From Melieria omissa (taxonomy: Eukaryota; Arthropoda; Insecta; Diptera; Ulidiidae): 64,000 nt of DNA. Location: contig OZ020268.1 in NCBI GenBank assembly GCA_963971225.1, positions 51,572,404 through 51,636,403 of the forward strand, written 5' to 3'. The notes under the pieces are model-generated. The model was not told the origin of the DNA. It was given only the letters and a program-made list of their open reading frames with translations, and did no database searches. Each line of letters starts with the position of its first letter. Position 1 is the first letter of the stretch. This document shows positions 36,801 through 47,185 of this stretch, piece by piece. Made by a program: the position numbers and the translations under genes.

Positions 36801-39800
36801 GACAAAACAACAACGTTACAACACTTAAACTCACTAAGCCTATGTATGGGACTAAATCTGACCAGGCTGACAGCGTGGTCCTGCATATCGTAGTTACGTC
36901 GACGGTCGCGTTCCCGAGCCAATTTGGCGCGTCGTCGCAGACAGCAGATGACAATAAGCGCCAGTATGGGGAAACCGAAAATGCACGACACTATTGGTAT
37001 CACAATGGATTCGGGCGAGACTGTAAAAAGAAAGAGAGAGAGAGAAAAGGGCATGTGAGAAGAGACTAAGCATAAATTTTAAATTCAACAAACATATTTC
37101 AAATACAATATTCATTCAGGTATTAAATATGAATTACGTGCTGAGGTTCAAATCATTATGGAAAGGTTGACAATTGAATTTTTCATTCCAATTTGGCAAA
37201 TGGCACAATTTTCAGATGTTCAAGTGAATTTTTGTATTGCCGCCCGAGGCAAATCACCAGAGTACCGCCCCTAAATTTTTGTATTAAAATGCTTACAAAA
37301 TTATACACCAAATGTGATCTCTTTGGATTAAATTTTTTCAAACAAATCGATTGATATTCAAAATTATAATGAGGAAAACACTACTCGACACGAAAAATCC
37401 ATCTTAAAATAAAAGTGGTTTCTAGACTAACTTTGGGCCGCTGAAAATCTTAAACTTAAAATCAAAAAAGAAATCTGGAGAAATCTGGACACATAACACC
37501 ACCCTCTACACTACATTCCAACTTGGTAGATAGGTATGATGGTAGTGAGTAGTCTATGTAATTGAGTATGTCGGGTACGAGTCGGGTATGCCGGGGTATA
37601 TGGCAGTGACCGAAAATAGATGACTTTAGTAATCTGTAATTCGCGTTGTGTAAGAGCGATCGACTGATGCTTGACGGCGTTAGAAAGATGAGATTTCGTA
37701 CTAAAGAAACTTTTCAGACAGTTTTGTAATTACCTAATTCAGTTTTGTGTGAGTGCAATTTAAGGAAGAGCACCACCAAACAAAATTTCTCGATATTTAA
37801 CAGATTTTCCTCGATAAAGGCGACTGATAATGTGAATAGTGTGTATGGTTCTGATGCTGTAAAACCCAATCAGGCGCAAGTTATGAAATAAAATGGCACA
37901 GCTTTAACCTGAATCGGAAAAGGAATTTATTTTTAATACAGCTTATGTTTTCTAAAATACATTGGACTTTTTTCACTTATTTCAATGAATAAGAAAATAA
38001 AACACTGCCAAATTCCCCATAAAAAAATATTAAAAAACAATATTATTTCACCCACAAAAATGTTACTCAAATCCGAGATTTACGTGCAATTTGGCAGCGT
38101 TAAGCAGCTTTAAAATGCAATTTTGGCATTAAAAGTCAGCACGTATTAGATGGAAATATTTTGTATATGTCGTCGCTTAAACACACACACACACAGACAC
38201 GCACTTTAGCCCACCTACCATAAAACTCACCCATCATGCAGACATCGTTAAGTCAACGTGTCGAGTAGACGAAAAAAAAACAACTTTTAAACTCTCAAAC
38301 CTCCCAACGTTCACACAGTCAAGTGTCACGCAAAATGTTCACAGTCACTAAAGTTATAAAAAGTTGTTCCATAAATTGTGTATTTGTATAAAAATAAATT
38401 TTCCACCAATTCGGTCACATGATGATCAGTTTGCCAGAAAACTCTGGGTGAGTCGCCATGACTAAAAGGCCTGTCACAATGCATCATTAAACCCAATTAA
38501 CGTCACCACCTCTTGCCATCGTCAGATGTCACTGTCAGCCTCTTAGCCTGTCAGATTTAGTACAACAACAACAACAACAAGTACAGCATATACAGTCACA
38601 GTGATTACGTAGAAGATAGAAGCGTAGGCTGGGCGGCAAAGAATCGCATGTTGAAGAAGACACAACAATAAAACGATTCAGCAAAATTTCATGTGAGCGC
38701 CACAGCCTCATTAACGTCAAACGTTGTTGGTGGCATTTAACAATGGCAAAATAGGACAACTACAATAAATCGCAACACATGAGGCGTGGACTCAACAGCG
38801 TCATAAATGAGGAATAAAGAAATTCACTGAACGTTATTATGTATGTATGCGTTCGTGCGGAAGGTGAGGGGTGGGCGGAATGAGGCGGCTGTGGAAGAGA
38901 CAAACTAATTTTGTAGGATATTTACGATTAGTTCGACAAATTGTTGTGTCTTGAATGTGATTTTTTTCTATTATAGTTTTGCAGTCTTTAGCAGTTTTGT
39001 GGATATTTGGAATAAATAAATAAATTTAAAATGTTTGCAAAATCAATAAAAATAAATTATAAATTACATGGTAGGGGAAAAGTTAAAGTTTAAAAAAAGT
39101 TTTTTAAAATATAACAACGAATATAAATGAAATGGGAAATTGTATTTAAATAAATTAAAATATAAACGGCAAACTAAAGGCTGTAACTGCGATTAGTAAA
39201 ACTGCTATTTCGGATTTTTTTTAAATTAAAAAAATCGTGTGTTACGGCTTCTTAGGTCGGTCTGGATAGTCCAGTGGGTAGGGTGCAGGGTTTTCATACC
39301 AGAGGTCCGTAAGTGGCTCAACTAGAGCCACTGATCTGATGAAATTTAGTAACAAGAAATAATGTTAACAATGAGATGTTGGAACATTGCCACTGAAATC
39401 AATCAACCAACCATCTAACTAGTTTTCAATTAATTTATTAAAACACTGAACCTGACGCAATCAATTTGCATTGAGCGATTCATGTTTATTTTTGTATACG
39501 TCTACTTTTTACTTTCTTTTAAAACATTGGAAAAAAATATTAAATAAAATAGAACTTGTTTACCAAAAATTTCATCATAAACCAATTTTTTAATGTGATT
39601 TATTAGGGATTAGGAATCGTGGAATTCGGTGGTTGTAGTGGCTGTCTGCCTTGTGCGATTCTTGTAATTCTCATCTGCTTCATGACGATAGCAATGAAAG
39701 TAGACAAGTGTTTCACCAGCCTGAGCTGGGAAACGAACCTAGGGCCTCCCTTTATCGAGGCCGACTGACTGAAGTGAGCATCTTTAACATAATGATAGCT

Positions 39801-42800
39801 GCCACAGCTGTGAGCACCCAAATGGGAAGAAAACCTTCCATCACTCGTATGAAATCTTTTGAAATATTTTTTTTAATATTAGACTTTGGATTTCATAGAA
39901 TTATTAGAGAGACTATTTTTTAATGAATTACATTTGGAAATTATTTGTTAAAGGACCATATTTGAATTTAAATTGTCTACGAAACATGTTGCCTTTTTAA
40001 AGCTTTTCCTATTCACAAAACTTGAAGTTCCATTTCTCATGAAAGCAACCCTGAATAAAACTTCCAACAATCCATTAACTTAATGGTCTTTGAAAGGTAT
40101 AACAATTGTATTTCTTGCATTTGATTGCTGATTCCAAAACACCTAAAACTGCTGTCTGTGCAATCCTTTTCATTTCATTTTGACTGCTAAAGTAACGCGT
40201 AACATTTCATTCATTTCATAAAGTGTTTGCCACAACATTACCTTCGGCCCTAGTTTGCGTGCACACAGCAATTACTAAAGCCACACAAATTGTTGTCTAC
40301 ACTAAGGCGCCGCAGCCATTGGCAGGTGTGTGTTTATGGTGACGTGGGCTAAACTTGACATACGCATTGTGAACAGAGCGTTTATTTGTTGACGAAAAGA
40401 ATACAAACATACATACATACATACGTACGTATATAACATGGATATACCATTATGTTTATTATCTCTAAAGGTGCGTGTTTTTGGTTTTATGTCATTTGTT
40501 GTGCTTTTTATTATTTATTTCCGACATGTACAAACGTAAATTACTTTACTTGAGTAACTTTTATCTTTGCTTTACTCGGCTTGGGGATGAATATTTTTGT
40601 GGAATTTTTTCTAAGCAAATAAGCAGTACTGAAATTAGTCTGAGAATTTAAAAAGAGCTATAATTTGTTGGATTTTTTGTTGACAAAATTTAAGCAAAAT
40701 ATTGCAAGAAGATACAACTTTTGAGTTGAATTTTTATTACCAAAATTTTAGGAAAAGAAAGCAAAAATTTGACAAAAAGAAACATTTGTTGCGTCTTCTA
40801 TACAAAAAATGAACAATTGTCAGCATCATTAAGCCAACACATTAAATCAAGTATGGGGTTCTTAAAGTGACACTTAAATAACAGCAACACTCACAGCAAT
40901 TTTTACTTCCTTCTCATCACATTTATTGACTCGTTTTCTATACTTTCTATGTTCATTAATTTATGTTTCATTAATTTATCGAGACACAACTTTCACTTTT
41001 AAACACTCTTGAAGCCTCATTTAAAGACATTGATCTGCTTTCACGTTCACTAATTTTGCAATTTATCAAAATGCTAACATTTTATGATTTTTATTTGCTT
41101 GACAAAAAGCAAAGTTTCAATATCTACTCGACCTGATGTGTGAAAGTATACTTCAAAGTATCTTCTTCAAACTTATCAACTGTTTCGTTATAATTTTTAT
41201 CTGCAATTTAACATCAAACTTATAAAACAAACTCAAACTCAACACAACTGAAATTTACTGTTGTCATCTCTACACCGTTCAAACTTTGACTTAACGTCGT
41301 CGTGACTCGTTAATCTGCCGCATCAAATTCATTCATTCGTTCAATCGCAATCGTTCATCTTTTCAAGCAAAGCAATCGCCCAACCGTCCATCCGGCACGC
41401 CTTGTCAATCCAACCAAATTCGTATAAACTCCACTGTTTCAAGCAGATAATGAATTTGTCTGTCTGTGTCTTGGTTTGTGCCTTTTGTTTGTTTGCCTCT
41501 CAGTTGCATCTCAAAGTCTACCTGTTACTGTTCTCCATTTTGTTGTGCTTATTTGTCGCTTCGTATTATTGTTTATACCACAGTTGTTGTTGTTTTTTGT
41601 CACTTTCTGCCTCGCTGCCTCCTGCTCACCCTAACCTATACAAACATTCCAAGTGACTTTGCCTTTGCCTTACCGCATTTAACTGAATGCCGTTTAATCG
41701 AAAACGAAATCTTTCAATTTCACTGACGTCAGCAGCCACACAAAAACTGTGTGTATTGCCATTTTTTTAATTTTCTTTTGGCTTTGTGCTGCTGTTGTGT
41801 CGACTGTTTTATTTCATTCATGTCGATAGAAAGAGATTTTAATTTCATTTAGCTTTTAATTACAATTTTGGTGTGAATAAACACTTTCGATGGAATTTTA
41901 CATTGGCGCTGTGCAAATGTGGAATTTATTTTGGATGCCAATGACACGTTTCACTTAATTGAAATTGGTTTTTGTTTTATGAAGTTTGAAACTGTACAAT
42001 TTTGTAGCTTTTGCGTAAAAATTACAACTTGAGTCTTTCTAAGTGGGGTCGGTAAATGGGATTAGAGTTTAAATCATTAAATAAATAGGTTTTGGTTGAT
42101 GTGATTTTTAAGTCATTATGGGATTCGTTGGGGATATATATTGTAGTCTTCCTTGTTTTATGAAGATTTAGGGTAAGTTTGTTTATAATAGTTGACGAGT
42201 TACCAGGTAACTATGGTAAAAAAGCAAAGTTGCCTTTTAAGTTTTGGAATTTATAGCCAATCAACTCAAGTTTGGCCAAGGAAGATGAAAAAAACGCATT
42301 TTAGAAAGAAGAGAAGAAGAAGACAGAGTATCTAGAGAAAGAGTTTCTCTAGAAAAAGAAAGGGTTATCTGGAGAACTTCTTCTTCAACAATCTAGGACA
42401 ATTCACTGTCTACTAGCCTTCGTGAGGAGCTCAAACTGGTTCAAGTTTTGGTTTGAGGCTTTTTATAAGTTTCAGTGCTCTCTGGAGTTTAAAGTTTCAC
42501 AGCTTGTCTGGGGCTAACTGAAGAAATATGTCACATAGAATCCCATAAATATATGTATCCAAAGAGAAAATTCTCATTTTATTGGGAAGACATCTGAGAA
42601 AACAGGCAACCTAAGTGATCATTATTTCAACAGCTCTTAACACCTAAGGAACTCCATCTAGTACCGATATGAACTCAAAAGGGTCTATTGTAGGCCTATT
42701 CGGCCAACCTACCAGAGTAAACAATGACCAATCAGGTATCCATTGAGGATGCGGAGGTTTTTCATCTTTGAAATTAGAAGTTTCCTGGATACTCCTGTAT

Positions 42801-45800
42801 CTGGGGCTAAGTACTCGTACCATTTTGTCTGGCGTAGTAACGTATTGTTTGTTCATTGCTTAGCAAAGTTTAAGTCTACCAATTTCCTCAACCCTTCTTG
42901 TATGTGTTCCCTTAGGAGTCCACAGAGTGATTCGGGGCCTATTACTGGGCGCATTGTATCTCTTTTGCTCTTTTGGTAAGTAAACTAGAGTTGAAGGTAG
43001 CCTCAGCACATTGGAGTGTCCCCACAGCTTACAAAGATTTCCACTTTCCAACGCCGAATAATAGAATAGAATTTCATAGCGTTTTTTGCACTGAGACCAG
43101 AAGTGATCTATTGTACTCCTCAAAAGTTGTTAGAGAACATCCCCTAGACCCACCGACCTAATGAAGCTTAGTAACTCTCGGGGGTCTAGGTGCCTGATGT
43201 TCTCTTTTGTAAGCCAGAACTGGCCCAGGTAGCGCATCCAACGACATGCCGCACTGAAGTGTAGTAAAATGTGTTCGGGAGTCTCCTCTGCTGTTCCGCA
43301 GAGTCTACAGATGCTAACCTTGACCAACGTCAAATAAATCGCTTTTGGTTCCCTTGTTCGTTGGCTTCCTAGCCCTGATGTCCTGGGATCCAGCGTAACT
43401 CTATAAAGTTTCGGTCTCCCGGTCTCCCTTCGGTCTTCATTTAGTAAATTACAGCAATCCCTGACAGATTTTGAGAATATCATATAAGCTTGTAGAGTCT
43501 GTAAGGCGGCTTAACTGTCGCATAGTATATACTCATGTGGACCAGAAGTTTGTCTGCGTAGGCATGCGTCATGGGTATCTATTTCGACCAGAAAGATGGT
43601 GGCTAACTTTCTCATATGGAAAGATGTTTGAAATCTGAGGTCATATACGTATGTCCCTATGCTTCCGTTTTCCAGTTTGGACCCATCCAACGCAATATAT
43701 ATATTCTTCAAGGTTTCCTGTCTGATGCTCCCATGCTTCCATTCTCCAGTTCCATCCAGGATTGTCTGGTTCACGCTTCCATCTTCCAGTTTGGATCCAT
43801 TCGCATACCAGATCTGGGAGGCTGGAGCAGAAATGAATTTATATATCTTCCAAGACTGTCTGTCTATCGCTTCCATGCTTCTTTCTTCTAGTTTGGATCC
43901 ATCTGTCCCCTATCTGGGAACCTGGAGCCGAAATAAATTTACATATTTTCCAAGAATATCTGTCTAACGCTTCCAACTGGGAACTTGGAGCAGCCATGAA
44001 TCTATATACTTTCCAAGACTGTCTGTCTGATGCTTTCATGCTTTCATCTTCCAATTTCGAGCCATTCATACACCAGATCTGAGAACCTGGAGCCAGTGTT
44101 GCCAGATCAGGAGATTTCTTAATAGATTTAAGAGATTCTTGGTCTTTTAGGAGAATTTTTAGGAGGAAGCATTGTTTAGGATAAATTTAAGGAGATTTAA
44201 ATTTTATGTTAGGGGATTTTTTGGATTCTTAGTGGATTTTTGAGAGATTTTTTAATAACGAAGTATGATGTATTGGGAACACCGACAGCAAAACATGTCT
44301 TGGCAACTATTTTAATAGTCAAAGCATCCTATTGTGTTAAAAATGTGCAATCTTACAAAATGTAAATGTATCTCGTTCCCACTTACTGATGTCACAATGA
44401 AACTCCGCCACAAATGGCACTTTTTATTTAGTTTATTTGTTATATGTTTTGTTTTTGTTGTTAAGCTGAAGATGAATAAAAAATGCTGCATTAAAAGATA
44501 TATATGTATATATATTTTTTTTATGAGAAGTTTAATCCCTTCAAAATGACAGAAATTAAAAAAAAAATTGTATGAGATTTTTTAACTTTTGGGATTAAAT
44601 TTCAGTATATTTTTAAGATTTAGGAGAAAGTATTATCAGGTATCTGGCAACACTGCCTGAAGCTGCAGAGAATTTATATGTTTTCTAAGATTGTCTGTCT
44701 GCCTTTTCTGATGACATAGTGAAAAAAGAAGCTATAATTCACCTGGTTCAATTGCTTTGCTCTATAAAAATAACAATAAGTTCTTGTTTCTCAGTTTTCC
44801 CTGAAAAAAGTAGATTTGCCATGTTTATTTTGTTGGTTAGAACTATAACTTTGTCTGATATTTTTTATTTATCCAAAATATTCAACCATTATTTGTTAAG
44901 TTTTTCTCTCTCAAAAATGTAATTTTTGCTGAAGCTGAAAGAGTATTTTGTAATTTTTATTTTTTACCCCAAGAAAAATGTTGTTCCCCTATTTCAACCC
45001 AAACTAATGATTATTTATTTCTTATTAGCTTTTTCGCAGAAAAAAGTTTTTAATCAAATCAACTGAGTTTTTCATAAGCGCCTCGCAAGATTGCCCGCTT
45101 TCGGTAAATTGAATTTAATGAGTTGAAATTTAAACAGAATTTTTCTTTCTTAAATTGTTGCTGCGCAGCGCTACAGCACCTATGGAACATATGGTATGTA
45201 CGGTGTGCTGGTCATAAATTTAAAATGTGCCAAGTGGCACAGCGCAGTGCGGTTGATAGATTGCATAAATTTCTCCTACGGGACACATAAAAACACACAA
45301 GAAGACATACATCTACACATCTTTCATAGTAGATGTACTACAAACATATGCAGCGCTGTGCAAAGGGTAAATTTCATACGCAAATAAAGGCACACACACA
45401 CACACACACACACACCACAGAATGATGTATTTGCGGCATAATGGAGCACGCGAATAAGTGTGGCAGCGGCGCGTGGAGCGTAAAGAAGGCAGGTGGCAAA
45501 TAGTGCCAGCCATTTGCGGTGGCCATGTGAAGATGAAACTGGTTCGGGCATAAAGTGTGGGAAAAATGCTATAACGAGTGGGGAGAAGGGTTTCGTAGTG
45601 AAGGCGTTGCTCTGATTTTGGCGCACGTTTCGCACGGTTTGGGCCGAATGAAGTGGTTGTGTGCAGCCAAGCTGAAATCCAAGCACACAGCTCACTCGAG
45701 TAGCATAAAAATCAGGTCAACAACAAAAAGGTTGCAAATTAACTTTTCTAACATTGTTTGAGTTGCTGAAAATGTTTCTGAAATGAAATTACTGGCTGTA

Positions 45801-47185
45801 CATTGAATTAATGCCTAAAACTTGAGTGTACGAGGGTGAACTGAATAGTTTGTGACCTCAACCTGAAGATGTCAGCACTTGCCAACAAAAAGGTAGAAAA
45901 TCTGTTTGCAGCTCTTTTAAAAGGCATTCATAAAAGATTCAACCATTTTGAATGTGCAGTTGTTGTTTGTTTAAATGGTTTAGTCAGTCCATTTAATGTT
46001 CTTTTGGAAATGGGAAAAATGGTGCTTAGAGCTTTTATTCAAATTGAAGGGACTCGCTTATTAAGGGATCATCATTTATGATTATAAAATTTAGGGCAGC
46101 CGAATGTAAAAGTGGCCGCATCAGCTTGGAAACAATGGACATTGAAAACTAAAGTCAAATTCACCAACTATGAGAGACTCATTGCCATCATTTAGAATCG
46201 CAAAATTTTGGATACTGCATGTAAACGTCGCCAAATCAGCTTGGAGGACAATGAATGTTGAGAGCATCCAAAAATTGCAATGGTGCAGCCATAGCATGGC
46301 TCAAAATAATTAGATTTGCTTAGAATTATTGAGAAAAATAGCAAATTTATTGAACATATCCAAATAAAGTTTTTGTCACATATTGAATCAAAATTCAGGC
46401 ATGAGAAAGCTGTCTGCCGCATTCACTCATGTTTGATCAAAAACTTGTTTGGACGAACATTTCTAACGCACCATTTCGACATGTTAAAGTCATCAAGAAC
46501 TGTTTAGATGCACAAGAAAATTATGTAGAAAATTAAAAATAAATTTGAAGAAAACATTTGTTGTGCCTTCGTTTGGTTGGAAACTTTTCAGACCACCCTC
46601 GTGCTGTGTACTTTTAAATTTGACAAAAGTACTTCAGCCATCGATCAGCTACGCACCTGTGGGATAGACAATTATAGTCGTAGCTCGATTCTTGTTGCCC
46701 GCTATGAATGTGGCCACAGTCTGTGCGGGAAATGTGCTCGTCTCAATGTGACGCGTTGCGGGCAGTGGCGGCAGTGCTGTGACGGCCATATCGCCAGCGG
46801 CATCGTTACTGCCAGCTGTGGCATTGCCTGTTAGCGGTGGCAGCGAATATTGTGCTGTGTAATCGCTCAAATTGGCTTTGGCCACTTGTGCCAATGTCTT
46901 TTGGTAGAGCGTCTTGACGGTGGCATTGAAAGTGTCCAATGAATTGGCCAAATGTTGATGTTGCTGCTGTTGTTGTTGTTCGAATTGTTGTTCCGGCTGT
47001 TGCTGTGGCGCCGGCTGTTGTTGTTCTTGGTGCTGATGATGTTCGATGGTGGGCAGCATGTTAGCTGAGGACGTTGTGTTGGCTATTTGTGTTGCTGCTG
47101 TTGTTGTTGCGGTTGTTGTGGCTGTTGTTGTTGTCATGTTGTTTAACGCTACTGTTGCATAATCGAGTATTTCATAATCGAGCAT
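27521..47185 (-). CDS. Single-pass membrane protein with in-frame stop and long open extension (unrecognised)
   Basis: Three exons on the minus strand: 47185-46657, 37020-36835, 28053-27869 to the first stop. They total exactly 900 nt (299 aa), all junctions in phase 1 with good signals (ACAG|GTGCGT, TTTTTACAG, CTTA|GTGAGT, TTCATTAG). The ATG at 47185 follows an in-frame TAA four codons upstream. Residues 1-176 are Thr/Gln/Asn-rich with at least five N-glycosylation sequons and no signal peptide. Residues about 182-204 are a transmembrane helix (IVIPIVSCIFGFPILALIVI), followed by RRRAKLARERDRRR, so the predicted topology is N-out, C-in (signal-anchor type). The tail is Ser/Arg-rich then acidic. 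After the UAA at 27869-27871 the same frame stays open for 115 codons to 27521-27523; a readthrough product would be about 415 aa. Family not recognised. An adhesion- or receptor-like role is only a guess from topology and phase-1 exons. Confidence 0.75.
28339..29553 (+). mobile_element. Pogo/Tigger-like DNA transposon derivative with repeated subterminal motif, 1215 bp
   Basis: TA dinucleotides flank both ends (28337-28338, 29554-29555). Ends are GGGTAAAAGGTTCGGTTG and the reverse complement of GGGGAATGGGTCCGGTTG. The phrase GGTTCGGTTGTGGGCA recurs near both ends (about 28349, 28365, 28707, 28736; inverted at about 29334 and 29529). On the plus strand a peptide KSTAAAYAISQRYKKKVEE (about 28930) and, after a gap, FLTAQENDLVTYILKCP (about 29146) resemble the N-terminal helix-turn-helix and 'lt..eE..lv.yi' region of pogo/Tigger transposases. 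Much of the transposase is missing, so the copy is defective. Confidence 0.75.
30620..30865. mobile_element. hAT-type MITE, 246 bp, with G/C-run ends
   Basis: Flanked by exact 8-bp duplications CTTAGTAT (30612-30619 and 30866-30873). Ends are CAGGGGCGTAGC and, inverted, CAAGCCCGTAGA. Just inside are G-run and C-run stretches. No coding capacity. Confidence 0.82.
30870..32480. repeat. Degenerate tandem array, unit about 190-215 bp, about 4 copies, interrupted by a TTAA element
   Basis: Recurring order within each unit: 'tttattgctttcctaaaa', 'tttttctgaaaagtt..ttagg', 'tttttatgttttgttcag', 'aattttaagatgaaaat', 'aaagcatcatcgctttgacgaaga'. Copies start near 30880, 31090, 31310 and (after the insertion at 31489-32207) 32215. 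No open frames. Confidence 0.75.
31489..32207. mobile_element. TTAA-flanked non-autonomous element, 719 bp
   Basis: Terminal inverted repeats GGCAGGTTCTCACCTTGTGG are near-perfect at both ends; TTAA flanks both sides (31485-31488 and 32208-32211). It is inserted in the middle of a tandem array, whose units continue on both sides. TTAA suggests piggyBac-type mobilisation; no transposase remains. Confidence 0.82.
32498..35459 (-). mobile_element. piggyBac-like transposon, internally deleted, with a nested TA element
   Basis: Flanked by TTAA at 32494-32497 and 35460-35463; ends CCCATTCCAGCC and, inverted, CCCATTACTGCC. Subterminal inverted copies of a GGTGAAATTTCACCC..TCCGGCACCAGGTG segment lie near 32862 and 35296. 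On the minus strand: an acidic N-terminus (35091-34894, IEEEWSDHED...), then 'SYNQRMGGVDLVDNGIANYR' (about 34690-34625), the conserved YNxxMGGVD region of piggyBac transposases, then a C-terminal part (33268-33100, KPMAQFEFRVMLL). The middle DDE core is missing and there are frameshifts, so it is inactive. Removing the nested element at 33274-34588 restores the reading frame. Confidence 0.85.
33274..34588 (+). mobile_element. TA-flanked pogo-like element nested in the piggyBac copy, 1315 bp
   Basis: Ends GGGGAAAGTGGGGTAATGAC are inverted at 34588; TA duplicated at 33272-33273 and 34589-34590. The phrase GGGGTAATGACGGCCAT is repeated near both ends (33285, 33299, 33641; inverted at 34366 and 34563). 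On the plus strand at about 33990-34190 is a cysteine/histidine-rich tail: FCLLCLE, CSTCKRPFHLKCV, then (after a small frame break) YYTCRNCDSDLDDEDEN and a stop. This looks like the zinc-binding C-terminus of a transposase. The rest of the transposase is absent. Confidence 0.8.
38550..38580. repeat. (CAA)n microsatellite
   Basis: Short perfect ACAACAACAACAACAACA run in the first large intron of the membrane-protein gene. Confidence 0.7.
39245..39345 (+). mobile_element. Possible tRNA-derived SINE head (degenerate)
   Basis: Contains TAGTCCAGTGGG, matching the polymerase III A-box pattern TRGYNNARNNGG, followed about 25-30 bases later by a weak B-box-like AGAGGTCCGTAAGTGG. No target duplication or tail could be defined, so it is a tentative call. 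Confidence 0.35.
39605..39830 (-). mobile_element. Probable tRNA-derived SINE remnant
   Basis: On the minus strand: CAGTCAGTCGG (D-arm-like), a hairpin GGCCTC-loop-GAGGCC in the position of an anticodon arm, then GGTTCGTTTCCC, a good B box/T-arm. About 180 bases of unrelated tail follow. Target duplications were not found. It is not a functional tRNA because the acceptor stem is absent. Confidence 0.45.
42620..43490 (-). mobile_element. Degraded LINE C-terminal region
   Basis: Three short minus-strand frames (43483-43130, 43123-42860, 42856-42644). The first has ICRLCGTAEETPEHILLHF and then CRWMRYLGQFW, the zinc-knuckle end typical of I/R1-group non-LTR elements. The following part reads LVGWPNRPTIDPFEFI, common near the end of such elements. 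Frameshifts and stops show it is dead. Confidence 0.65.
43500..44720. repeat. Satellite array, unit about 100 bp, interrupted by a hAT MITE
   Basis: Recurring words: 'ccaagactgtctgtctga', 'cgcttccatgcttccat', 'ccagtttggatccat', 'ctgggaacctggagcagaaatgaatttatata'. Occurrences at about 43716, 43760, 43855, 43950 and 44017, then again at about 44690 after the insertion at 44094-44655. Confidence 0.75.
44094..44655. mobile_element. hAT-type MITE, 562 bp (second copy of the 26505 family)
   Basis: Ends CAGTGTTGCCAGAT at both termini (inverted). Flanking 8-bp duplications are CCTGGAGC (44086-44093) and CCTGAAGC (44656-44663), one mismatch. Internal GGAGATTT-type repeats match the copy at 26505-26967. 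Confidence 0.85.
45389..45415. repeat. (CA)n microsatellite
   Basis: Perfect CACACACA run of about 26 bases. Confidence 0.8.
45831..46601 (+). mobile_element. Mariner-family relic, 771 bp
   Basis: Ends CGAGGGTGAACTGAATAGTTT and, inverted, CGAGGGTGGTCTGAAAAGTTT: mariner-type inverted repeats. TA precedes the left end; the right flank has decayed to TG. Internal plus-strand peptides such as RRQISLEDNE (about 46230) and, further on, LLNISK..SFCHILNQNSGMRKLSA (about 46340-46420) match mariner transposase, but stops and deletions abound. It ends about 55 bases downstream, in the sense of transcription, of the splice donor of the first exon of the membrane-protein gene. Confidence 0.75.

Larger units (their letters stand above)
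28054..36834 (-). other. Large second intron of the membrane-protein gene
   Basis: Donor GTGAGT at 36834, acceptor TTCATTAG ending at 28054. Nearly half of it is recognisable mobile DNA or satellite: 28339-29553, 30620-30865, 30870-32480, 32498-35459. The rest (29554-30600, 35464-36834) is AT-rich non-coding sequence without supported features. Confidence 0.65.
37021..46656 (-). other. Large first intron of the membrane-protein gene
   Basis: Spans from the donor at 46656 (GTGCGT) to the acceptor at 37021 (TTTTTACAG). It contains tRNA-like SINE remnants near 39250 and 39600-39830, LINE pieces at 42620-43490, a satellite at 43500-44720, a hAT MITE (44094-44655), a CA microsatellite at about 45390-45415 and a mariner relic (45831-46601). 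I see no additional supported gene in the remainder. Confidence 0.65.

Noticed and set aside
36752..37054. 100-codon frame as a stand-alone small membrane protein
   Set aside because: Splice signals and phases on both sides show it is the middle exon of the larger gene.
43616..43967. Overlapping 91-102 codon frames, both strands
   Set aside because: They lie in the 100-bp satellite and repeat the same peptide; not genes.
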